NCBI GenBank assembly: GCA_964522095.1
Contig: CAZFSO010000087.1
Location: 1 to 9,548 of the forward strand
Source of the DNA: UBA6054 sp964522095
Lineage (GTDB): Bacteria; Planctomycetota; Phycisphaerae; Phycisphaerales; UBA1924
Direction: 5' to 3'
Length of the DNA: 9,548 nucleotides
Part shown: positions 1 to 5,934 of the stretch, piece after piece
How the letters are laid out: every line of letters starts with the position of its first letter
Position numbering within the stretch: the stretch's first letter is position 1
Translations under genes and position numbers: made by a program
The notes under the pieces: model-generated
The model's database searches: none
What the model was told of the DNA's origin: nothing
The model's input: only the letters and a program-made list of their open reading frames with translations

Positions 1-116
1 GCCATGAAGAAGATCAGGATCACCAGCGTCACGTCGACCATGGGCGTCATGTTCGGCACGCCCAGGCCCGGGGCGCGGTCCAGCACGCTGCGCCGTTGGA
101 ACGCCGGCCGCGTCAC
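1..116 (-). CDS. ExbD/TolR-family biopolymer transport protein, 3'-truncated by window edge
   Basis: This is the N-terminal part (38 complete codons) of an ExbD/TolR protein. In the family, such a protein sits in the inner membrane with an ExbB/TolQ channel and couples ion-motive force to work at the outer membrane or in the periplasm. The visible sequence has a basic cytoplasmic head, then NMTPMVDVTLVILIFFM at residues 22-38. This is the family's single transmembrane helix, with the conserved membrane Asp at residue 28. The GTG start overlaps the TGA of the preceding exbD by 4 bases (GTGA), which suggests translational coupling. No separate Shine-Dalgarno is evident, because the G7 run abuts and includes the first base of the start codon. 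Residues 8-17 repeat a motif of the upstream ExbD. The periplasmic domain lies outside the window, so the substrate cannot be assigned. Confidence 0.9.
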   Translation of the reverse strand, partial: MTRPAFQRRSVLDRAPGLGVPNMTPMVDVTLVILIFFM

Positions 117-556
117 CCCCCCACCCCCACGCCGCCGCCGCCGGAGCGCTCGGTGACCAGTTCCACCTCGCGCACGCCGGCCTGGCGTGCGGCGTCCAGC
201 GCCGGGCGGACCAGGGCGTACGGCGCGCCGCGGTCGGCCCGGACCTCGACGCGCGCGCCGGGGTCACGCCGCAGACGCCCGGCCAGTTCACCGGGGAGGC
301 GGGCCGCGTCGATGGCCTGCCCGTCGAGCAGCAGCGCGCCGTCGTCGCGGACGCCCAGCACCACCGGGCCGGCGTCGCTCGGTCGCGATGCGCCGCCCCG
401 GTCGGTATCGGGCAGGTCGATGCCGGCGGCCCGGTTCATCGCCAGTTGGCCGACCATCAGGTAGAACACGATCAGGCACATGACCACGTCGATCATCGGC
501 ACCACGTTGACGCGTACGCCGCCCGGAGCCCGGTCGAGCACGCTCCGCCGGTTCAC
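113..556 (-). CDS. ExbD/TolR-family biopolymer transport protein (first of a tandem pair)
   Basis: The protein has 147 residues, a normal length for ExbD/TolR. It has a short basic N-terminus and a transmembrane helix at about residues 17-38 (NVVPMIDVVMCLIVFYLM) with the conserved proton-path Asp at 23. A periplasmic domain follows, ending in a motif similar to the TolR fold (VEVRADRGAPYALVRPALDAARQAGV, about residues 103-128). The tail is glycine-rich (GGGGVGVGG) and encoded by a G-rich tract. The GTG start was chosen because it overlaps the ExbB stop as GTGA and has a GGAGG Shine-Dalgarno (564-568) at 7 bases. Without an ExbD in that frame, the upstream extension would only be the antisense-like shadow of other genes. 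It probably forms a complex with the ExbB product and perhaps a mixed dimer with the following ExbD. The transported or energised partner is unknown. Confidence 0.91.
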   Translation of the reverse strand: MNRRSVLDRAPGGVRVNVVPMIDVVMCLIVFYLMVGQLAMNRAAGIDLPDTDRGGASRPSDAGPVVLGVRDDGALLLDGQAIDAARLPGELAGRLRRDPGARVEVRADRGAPYALVRPALDAARQAGVREVELVTERSGGGGVGVGG

Positions 557-1206
557 CGCGCCGCCTCCGCCAGGCGCTCGACCAGTTCGGACGCCTCGGC
601 CATGGCCTTGTTGCACAGCCGGTCCAGGCGGGCGCGGAACAGGCTGGCGGCCAGCACGCAGGGGATCGCCAGCAGCAGGCCCAGCAGCGTGTGGAACAGC
701 GCCTTGGAGATGCCAAGCGACAGGTCCGTCGGGCCGGCGCTGCCGCCGGTCTCGCCCAGCGTGACGAACGCGAGGATCATGCCCCAGACCGTGCCCGCCA
801 GGCCCACCAAAGGCCCGAGTTCGCCGATGGTTCGCAGGACCTCGACCGGGCGGGTCCAGCGCCCGCAGGCGTTGGACGCGGCGATCTCCGCCGCCTCGCG
901 CATCGCGTCGCGCCCCTGGGCCCGGGCCTTCCACGCGGCCCGCAGGGCCGAGGCGACGATGCCGTCGTCGGACCCGAGGGCCTTGTCGAGGCGGTCCGGC
1001 TCGTTCTTGTCCAGGAGGTCGCGTGCCTTGCGCCCGGGCGCCTCGGGCGCGACCAGCGCGCCCCGGGTGTCCATGGCGAGTCGGACGATGAGCGTGACGG
1101 CGACGAACGAGCCGAGCACCAGCGTGACGGTGAACAGGTCGAAGCTCTCGCGGAAGAGCCACAGCACGCCGCCGGTGGGCTCGCCCTGGGCGAGTGTCAT
1201 GGGCAT
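553..1206 (-). CDS. MotA/TolQ/ExbB-family proton channel protein
   Basis: This 217-residue inner-membrane protein has the three-helix layout of ExbB/TolQ. TM1 is at about residues 24-44, a cytoplasmic helical domain follows at about 50-125, TM2 is at about 129-150 (GELGPLVGLAGTVWGMILAF) and TM3 at about 165-190 (GISKALFHTLLGLLLAIPCVL). The GLxGTVxGMI and GxxLAIP patterns are family signatures. It should form the channel that uses ion-motive force to move ExbD. It sits 18 bases after the HD-GYP stop and overlaps the next gene by 4 bases (GTGA), so the genes are probably co-transcribed. ATG codons lie at 1206 and 1200 and neither has a clear Shine-Dalgarno, so the start is uncertain by two residues. 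Whether it serves TonB-like, Tol-like or another export function cannot be read from the sequence. Confidence 0.92.
   Translation of the reverse strand: MPMTLAQGEPTGGVLWLFRESFDLFTVTLVLGSFVAVTLIVRLAMDTRGALVAPEAPGRKARDLLDKNEPDRLDKALGSDDGIVASALRAAWKARAQGRDAMREAAEIAASNACGRWTRPVEVLRTIGELGPLVGLAGTVWGMILAFVTLGETGGSAGPTDLSLGISKALFHTLLGLLLAIPCVLAASLFRARLDRLCNKAMAEASELVERLAEAAR
564..568 (-). promoter_or_regulatory. Shine-Dalgarno GGAGG for first exbD
   Basis: GGAGG lies 7 bases before the GTG start at 556 and inside the 3' end of the ExbB gene. It supports GTG as the real start and independent ribosome loading despite the 4-base overlap. Confidence 0.65.
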
Positions 1207-1224
1207 GGCTGAGGATAAGCCCGC

Positions 1225-2214
1225 TCAGGCCGCCAGCGTGGACGCCTGGTCGCTCATGAAGGCCCGGGCCATGACGCCGATGCGCCGGGTGTCGTCGAGG
1301 TCGCGCCGGGCCCGGCCCCGCACCGCGTCGAACCGCGGCGCGCACGCCAGGTACGCGTCGACCACCGCGGGGTCGAAGTGCGTGCCCCGCAGCGACCCGA
1401 TCAGGTCGTGCGCCTCGGCGTGGGTCATGGCCCGCTTGTAGACCCGCTCGCTGGTGACGGCGTCGTAGAAGTCGGCCATCGCGACGATCCGGGCCGCCAG
1501 CGAGATGCCCTCGCCCGCCAGGCCGAACGGGTAGCCCCCGCCGTCCCAGCGCTCGTGGTGCTGCAGGGCGATCTGGGCGCCCATGTCGATGAAGGGGTCG
1601 GCGCCGAACTTCTGGCGGATGGCGATCAGCGTGTCGGCCCCGATCAGGGTGTGCCGCTCCATCTCGCGGCGCTCCTCCGGGGTCAGGGGTCCGGGCTTGA
1701 GCAGGATGCGGTCCGGGATGCCGACCTTGCCGATGTCGTGCAGCGAACTGGCCAGGGTCAGGCGCTCGATCCACGCCTGGTCGATGCACGGGTTGGTCGC
1801 GGCCAGTTGGCGGGCGAGCATCCGGGCGTACAGGCCGATGCGCTCCAGGTGCGAGCCGGTGTCGGTGTCGCGGTAATCGGCCAGTTTCGCCAGCCCGAAG
1901 ATCAGGGCGTTGCGCTTGGTCAAGCCCTCGCGGACCTGCCGGTCGATCTCGGCCTGCAGGTCGGCGTTGGCCCGCTCGACGCTGTCCCGGTAGCGGCGAG
2001 AGGCCATGACCAGCACCGCCGCGGTCAGCAGGAACACGCCCAGGGCGACCGACAGGCGGAAGACCAGCATCCGGTCGGCCCACGCGGGGTCCAGGGCGGT
2101 GCTGCGCAGCCAGTAGTCGGCCAGCAACTCGCCCCCCAGCAGCACCGCCGCCTGGGCGAGCAGCACGCCGACGAAGAGCGCCCCCCGGGAGCGGGGGCGG
2201 AAGGCCCAGTCCAT
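1225..2214 (-). CDS. Membrane-anchored HD-GYP domain phosphodiesterase (probable c-di-GMP hydrolase)
   Basis: The protein has 329 residues from the ATG at 2214. Two transmembrane helices at about residues 11-33 and 50-71 flank a short outside loop with no recognisable sensor domain. A short coiled linker (about 75-100) leads to an HD-GYP domain (about 105-300). The diagnostic residues are intact: H159-D160 in HDIGKVGIPD, H188, H219-H220 in HHERWDGGGYP, and the D248/D251 region of ADFYDAVTSERVYK. HD-GYP proteins hydrolyse cyclic di-GMP at a metal centre, so this copy looks active. An in-frame TTG at 2364 would add 50 residues. I rejected it because that stretch uses codons rare in the neighbours (AGA, ACA, ATT, GTT), is low in structure and contains a hairpin. 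No good Shine-Dalgarno precedes 2214. The gene precedes exbB by 18 bases. Confidence 0.92.
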   Translation of the reverse strand: MDWAFRPRSRGALFVGVLLAQAAVLLGGELLADYWLRSTALDPAWADRMLVFRLSVALGVFLLTAAVLVMASRRYRDSVERANADLQAEIDRQVREGLTKRNALIFGLAKLADYRDTDTGSHLERIGLYARMLARQLAATNPCIDQAWIERLTLASSLHDIGKVGIPDRILLKPGPLTPEERREMERHTLIGADTLIAIRQKFGADPFIDMGAQIALQHHERWDGGGYPFGLAGEGISLAARIVAMADFYDAVTSERVYKRAMTHAEAHDLIGSLRGTHFDPAVVDAYLACAPRFDAVRGRARRDLDDTRRIGVMARAFMSDQASTLAA

Positions 2215-2314
2215 CCGGGGCGGGCGCCCGGCGGTCGGCTTCTGTCTCGTCTTGGATGTGTCCGGGCTCACGAACCCCCGATCGGCGACCCGGCGGGGCG
2301 ACCCAACGCTGTCC

Positions 2315-2346
2315 ACCGGTCCGGGCGAAATCCCGCTCGGACCGGT
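2315..2346 (-). terminator. Perfect 9-bp inverted repeat after the solute-binding gene
   Basis: ACCGGTCCG (2315-2323) and CGGACCGGT (2338-2346) pair perfectly around a 14-base loop. The hairpin starts 25 bases after the TGA of the solute-binding protein gene and lies 101 bases before the HD-GYP start. The position suits a terminator or an mRNA 3'-end stabiliser, but no T-tract follows, so a factor-independent terminator is doubtful. It could instead be a leader structure of the HD-GYP mRNA or a binding site for a dimeric regulator. Confidence 0.4.
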
Positions 2347-2371
2347 CGATCTGTGCGGGATCAACGCCCGA

Positions 2372-3415
2372 TCACGGGCCGAGCAGTCGGGCGCAGGCGT
2401 CCATCGCCGCCGGGATCGAGGCGTAGGCCTCGGCGTAGTCCGGCCGGCCCCCGGGCTCGTCGGGCACGAGGACCGAGAACTCGCCCCGCAGGCCGGGGTG
2501 CACCGGGATGTTGCGGCTGTCGCTCTCGGCCAGCAGGCGCTCGAGATCCGCGGACACCAGGAAGGCCGCCAGAGCCCGCGCGTGGTCGGGGTTCGGCCCG
2601 TTTCGGACGATCGCCACGGTGTTGGGGATGGTGGTCGGGCCGGCGCTGGGCCAGCGGTCGTGGTCCCGCACGGACTCGTAGACCATACCGATCGGCCAGT
2701 TGTTGGCCTGGGCGACCCACACGTCGTCGGTGTCGGTCAGGCAGACGTCGATCTCGCCCTCGTAGATGGCGCGGATGACGCGGGCGTTGCCGTCATAAAC
2801 GCGCACGCCGTTGGCCTTCATGGCCTCCAGCCACGCCTCGAAGGCCTCGGCTCCCCACCGGGCGTGCAGCAGGCCCATGTGCCCCCGGGTGGTGCCGAAC
2901 TGGGGCTGGGCGATGCCGACCCGGCCGCGCCACTCGGGCTCGGTCAGTTCGGCCAGCGTGGTGGGCGGCTCGGGCACGCGGTCGGTCGAGTGCGCGATGA
3001 CCCGGCCGCGCTCGGCCATGCCCAGCCAGGTTTGTTCCGGCCCGACGAGTTCCGCCGGCCAGGCGTCGGACGCGAGCCCGTCCATCCCGCCCGGTTCGAG
3101 CACGCCCTGCTCATCGAGGTGGATCGTCCCGATCGGCTCGGAGGACCACCACACGTCGCAGCGCGGGTCGTCGCGCTCGGCGACGAGCCGGAGCATCAGC
3201 CCGGTGGTCTTGGTCGCCTCGGTGTCGCCGACGAGTTGGACCCGGACGCCGGTGTCGGCCTCGAAGCGTTCAAGGATCGGGCGCAGGAACATGTCGTCGG
3301 CGCTGGTGTAGAGAACCACCGTGCCCCCGGACCCGTCCGGGCCGGAGGAGGAGTCCGCGCAGCCCGCCAGCCCGAGGGCGGCCGCGCAGGCCGTCGCGAT
3401 CATCGTGTGCTTCAT
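2372..3415 (-). CDS. ABC transporter substrate-binding lipoprotein, iron(III)-type family
   Basis: This 347-residue lipoprotein has an export signal at residues 1-18 and a lipobox LAG-C with lipidated Cys19, then a Ser/Gly-rich linker and the periplasmic-binding-protein fold. The segment VVLYTSADDMFLRPILERF (residues 33-51) followed by DTEATKTTGL (64-73) and CDVWWSSEP (86-94) is characteristic of the Fe(III)/AfuA-like branch of family 1 solute-binding proteins. I do not see the adjacent Tyr-Tyr pair that binds iron in FbpA, so the ligand may be iron with another coordination, or another anion or metal complex. ATG 3415 is chosen because it places the lipobox correctly and lies 4 bases after the preceding stop. 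Its Shine-Dalgarno is weak, so translation is probably coupled. No permease or ATPase gene is present in the window. Confidence 0.9.
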   Translation of the reverse strand: MKHTMIATACAAALGLAGCADSSSGPDGSGGTVVLYTSADDMFLRPILERFEADTGVRVQLVGDTEATKTTGLMLRLVAERDDPRCDVWWSSEPIGTIHLDEQGVLEPGGMDGLASDAWPAELVGPEQTWLGMAERGRVIAHSTDRVPEPPTTLAELTEPEWRGRVGIAQPQFGTTRGHMGLLHARWGAEAFEAWLEAMKANGVRVYDGNARVIRAIYEGEIDVCLTDTDDVWVAQANNWPIGMVYESVRDHDRWPSAGPTTIPNTVAIVRNGPNPDHARALAAFLVSADLERLLAESDSRNIPVHPGLRGEFSVLVPDEPGGRPDYAEAYASIPAAMDACARLLGP

Positions 3416-3419
3416 CCCG

Positions 3420-5189
3420 TCAGTTCCCCGCGTCGGCGCCCTGCTCGGCCGGGGCGGTCGGCTCTCCGGATTCGTTCTGCGCGGCCCGCTTGAGGCGCCC
3501 GAAGTACGCCTTGACCGCTTCCTCGTGCTCGCGCGGGACGCGCCGGGTCTCGATGGCCTCGGCGGCGGCGGCTTCGGCGCTGCCCACGGCGTCCGAGAAC
3601 GCCGCCTTGGACTCCCCACGGATCTGCGAGCCGTAGACGAGCGTCGAGGCGATCACCGGGCCCTCGCCGGTGGTGGCGACGTTGGCCTTCTCGTTCTTGA
3701 GCATGAAGTCGGCGGGCGCCTCCTCGGGCCCGGCGCCCATGCCCTGCCCCCGCCGGCCGGAACCCTGCCCCTGGGTCATGCTCCCTTGGGCGCCGAACTG
3801 CCCGGCGGGACCCCACTGCGAGCCGCTGCCGGATGCCATGCCGCTGCCGCCCTCGCACATGGAGGCCATCTGGCCCTGGCACTCGCCCATGGCCTGCTCG
3901 AGGGACGCCATCTCGGCCTGCATGCGTTCCAGGTCGGACAGTTGCCCGCCCATGCCGTCGAGGCCCTCGCCCATCTGCGACTCGGCGCCCGCCTGCATGC
4001 CCTGGGCCATCTGTCCCATGGCCTGCGACATGGCCGCGGCCGCGTCGCCGGCCCGCTGCTGGGCCTGGGCCTGCTGCTTGAGCCGGTCGATCTGCTGCTG
4101 GTCCAGGCCCTGCTCCTTGAGCGCCTGCTCCATGGCGGACGGGTCGGACGCGAGTTGCTTGGCCTGCTGCTCGCTCATGCCGGCGGCCTGCAACTGCTCT
4201 TCCAGTTGCTGGCGGTTCTCGGCCATCTGAGCCAGCGCGTCGGCCATCTGCTCGGCCTGCCTTGCGAGTTGCGCCTTCTCCTCCTCGCTCAGGTCGCCCT
4301 TCTTGATCTGCTCGGCGATCCGCTCGAGTTGCTTCTTGGCCTCGGCGAAGTCGCCGCGCGCCATCGCTCGGCTCATCTCCGCGGCCGGGCCGGGCTCGGG
4401 CGTTTCGAGCCGCTTCATCGCGTCGCGGATGGCGTCGAAGGTCATGCCCTCCTCGCCGGAGCGCTTCTCCTCCAGCCGGTCGGAGAGTTCGGTGAGTTGC
4501 TTGATGGCCGCCCGCTGCATCTCCTCCGGGCTGATGCGCTCGGCCTGTGTCGGGTTGAACAGGTCGTCGGCCTCGTCGCCGGGGCGCTCGATCTCCACGC
4601 CGGCCTGCGAGAGGATCTCGTCGATGCGCTGCTGGGCCTCGTCCAGGCGGCTGGCGACCTCCTGCACCTGGCGCTGCTCGGCCTCGGCCGCCTGCTGCCT
4701 GGCCAGGAGGCCTGTCAGATCACGGGTGGGCAGCCACCACACCGCCAGCAGTGCGGCGCAGGCCGCCACGGGCCACCAGGAGTTGCCCGGCGCCTCGATC
4801 GGGGCGGCGTCGCGCACGACGACCCGCCGAGCCTTGCTCCGGGCGTCCTCGACCACCGCGGCCGACCACGCTCCGGCGTCGCGCTCGACGAAGAGAGCCG
4901 TGGAGAGCGACTCGCGCAGGCCGGCCCGCTCGTCGATGGTCCGGGCGACCTCGATCTCGCGCGGGCGGCGCACCCACGCGACCACCAGCCCGGCCAGCAC
5001 CGCGCCGGCCGCCAGCGACGGCAGCACGACCGACCAGTCCACCGCCACCACCGGGGCGACCTTCTGCACGCCCCGCAGGACGACCGCCAGGCCCGCGGCC
5101 ACGGTCAGCAGGACCACCGACCAGCGGATCCAGCCCGCCACGAGCATCCGACGACCGGCCCGCGCGATGACTTCCCGGATGGGGTCCAT
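3420..5189 (-). CDS. Membrane-anchored coiled-coil protein with Gln/Met/Gly-rich region, function unknown
   Basis: The protein has 589 residues. Three probable transmembrane helices lie at about 22-38, 52-73 and 137-153. The loop between the second and third (about 74-136) contains RTIDERAGLRESLSTALFVE. From about 160 to 440 it is a long charged coiled coil, with many EEK/QQ heptads at 270-380, turning Met/Gln/Gly-rich at about 385-490 (runs such as MGQMAQGMQAG). A more ordinary globular tail follows at about 495-570 (DFMLKNEKANVATTGEGPV; EEAVKAYFGRLKRA). Overall layout resembles the large DUF4175-like membrane proteins, and related planctomycete proteins come to mind, but I cannot assign a function. 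A scaffold or envelope-spanning role is only a guess. ATG 5189 is supported by AAGGAG 7 bases upstream. An upstream extension to 5255 is not supported. The solute-binding gene follows after 4 bases. Confidence 0.87.
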   Translation of the reverse strand: MDPIREVIARAGRRMLVAGWIRWSVVLLTVAAGLAVVLRGVQKVAPVVAVDWSVVLPSLAAGAVLAGLVVAWVRRPREIEVARTIDERAGLRESLSTALFVERDAGAWSAAVVEDARSKARRVVVRDAAPIEAPGNSWWPVAACAALLAVWWLPTRDLTGLLARQQAAEAEQRQVQEVASRLDEAQQRIDEILSQAGVEIERPGDEADDLFNPTQAERISPEEMQRAAIKQLTELSDRLEEKRSGEEGMTFDAIRDAMKRLETPEPGPAAEMSRAMARGDFAEAKKQLERIAEQIKKGDLSEEEKAQLARQAEQMADALAQMAENRQQLEEQLQAAGMSEQQAKQLASDPSAMEQALKEQGLDQQQIDRLKQQAQAQQRAGDAAAAMSQAMGQMAQGMQAGAESQMGEGLDGMGGQLSDLERMQAEMASLEQAMGECQGQMASMCEGGSGMASGSGSQWGPAGQFGAQGSMTQGQGSGRRGQGMGAGPEEAPADFMLKNEKANVATTGEGPVIASTLVYGSQIRGESKAAFSDAVGSAEAAAAEAIETRRVPREHEEAVKAYFGRLKRAAQNESGEPTAPAEQGADAGN

Positions 5190-5196
5190 TGATCGT

Positions 5197-5202
5197 CTCC
5201 TT
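5197..5202 (-). promoter_or_regulatory. Shine-Dalgarno AAGGAG deciding the start at 5189
   Basis: AAGGAG, followed by A, lies 7 bases before ATG 5189. It is one of the best ribosome binding sites in the window and rules out the 22-residue longer reading that begins at 5255. Confidence 0.75.
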
Positions 5203-5264
5203 GAAGCCCCCGCCCCGTCGCCCGGGGACTGGACGGAGGCTCGCGTCGCGGCCAACCGCGCTGA

Positions 5265-5289
5265 CCCCCCGATTATTCAAACCGGGGGG
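5265..5289. repeat. G6/C6 inverted repeat with AT-rich loop, possible promoter -10
   Basis: CCCCCCG (5265-5271) and CGGGGGG (5283-5289) form a 7-bp stem around an 11-base loop that is strikingly AT-rich for this genome. Read on the minus strand, the loop contains AATAAT (5277-5272), a 5/6 match to a sigma70 -10 box, about 80 bases before the start at 5189. I see no matching -35 at 16-18 bases. It may be a promoter, a terminator-like stem, or both. Confidence 0.3.
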
Positions 5290-5306
5290 AGGGCGGCGCA
5301 GGGGCC

Positions 5307-5336
5307 GGCCCGTCGGACATCGTACCGGACCGGGCC
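5307..5336 (-). terminator. Candidate hairpin downstream of the receiver gene
   Basis: GGCCCG (5307-5312) pairs with CGGGCC (5331-5336), and the stem can be continued by TC/GA and GG/CC with small bulges. It lies 35 bases after the receiver stop codon. There is no T-run, and hairpins of this length are common by chance in such GC-rich DNA, so the call is weak. Confidence 0.22.
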
Positions 5337-5371
5337 TGGGGGGGTTGCCGGGTCTGGGACGGGCCCGGCGG

Positions 5372-5791
5372 TCAGCCCTCGGCGTCGTCGGCGCCGGCCG
5401 CGGCGTCTTCGGCGTCGATGAGTTCCACCGCCTTGTCCAGCAGACGCCCCAGGGGGACCGGCTTGATCATGTACGCGTCCACGCCCAGCGACTCGCCGTA
5501 GGCCTGGTGACGCTTGCCCTCGTTGGCGGTGACCATGATGACCAGGGGCGAGTCCTCGTGGCCCTTGATCTTCTCCAGGGCCATGAAGCCGGACCGCTTG
5601 GGCAGCATCATGTCCAGGACGACCAGGTCGGGCGGGTCCTCGTGGCAGATGCGGACCGCCTCGTCGCCGTCGGCGGCGGTCAGGGTCAGGGCGCCCTCGG
5701 ACAGGAACGCGGCCTCGATGGACTCGAGGATGTCGCGGTCGTCGTCGACGATGAGCACGCGGACGTCCTGGAGGCGGTTGGCGTTGGGCAT
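5372..5791 (-). CDS. Stand-alone CheY-like response regulator receiver
   Basis: This 139-residue protein is a single receiver domain. The acidic pocket is D16-D17-D18 (VLIVDDDRD), the phosphoacceptor is D60 (LVVLDMMLP), the switch Thr is T88 (VTAN) and the conserved Lys is K110 (MIKPV). All key residues are present, so it should accept phosphate from a histidine kinase. There is no DNA-binding or enzymatic output domain; the C-terminus is a short acidic Ala/Asp tail (about 127-139). It therefore probably acts by protein contact, as CheY or Spo0F do. ATG 5791 has AGGAG at 5 bases (5797-5801). An in-frame extension to 6121 was rejected because it runs through the palindromic repeat array and into the acyltransferase gene. 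No kinase gene is in the window, so the partner is unknown. Confidence 0.94.
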   Translation of the reverse strand: MPNANRLQDVRVLIVDDDRDILESIEAAFLSEGALTLTAADGDEAVRICHEDPPDLVVLDMMLPKRSGFMALEKIKGHEDSPLVIMVTANEGKRHQAYGESLGVDAYMIKPVPLGRLLDKAVELIDAEDAAAGADDAEG

Positions 5792-5835
5792 GGGGGCTCC
5801 TGTGGGTGACGACGGCCGTGCGGCCGCTGAGCATA

Positions 5836-5919
5836 CCGGCTCGGTGAGTCGTGCCGCCGTTGGACCCGGCTCGGCGAGCCGGACCACCTGGCTTGAAGAA
5901 CCCGGCTCGGCGAGCCGGG
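5836..5919. repeat. Three-copy palindromic repeat array (REP-like)
   Basis: Three copies of a palindrome built on GGCTCG-G-CGAGCC occur between the acyltransferase and the receiver genes. Copy C (5901-5919) is a perfect 9-bp stem. Copy B (5866-5882) is a perfect 8-bp stem. Copy A (core 5838-5850) has two changes in its right arm. Centres are at 5844, 5874 and 5910, so spacing is 30 and 36 bases. The right flanks of B and C are also alike (ACCACCTGG against GCCACCGGG). The arrangement resembles repetitive extragenic palindromes and would fold as consecutive hairpins at the 3' end of the acyltransferase mRNA, starting 16 bases after its stop codon. A possible -10 (TATGCT, 5835-5830, minus strand) adjoins copy A, but I see no -35. 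Confidence 0.7.
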
Positions 5920-5934
5920 CCACCGGGCCACCGG

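Noticed and set aside
2215..2364. TTG-initiated 50-residue extension of the HD-GYP protein
   Set aside because: Codons AGA, ACA, ATT and GTT are out of keeping with the neighbours, and the DNA includes a 9-bp perfect hairpin; the ATG at 2214 directly precedes the first transmembrane helix.
5774..5788. NANRLQ shared between the receiver N-terminus and the C-terminus of the 8439-7063 product
   Set aside because: A six-residue match in unrelated contexts; neighbouring residues and fold differ, so it is most simply chance.
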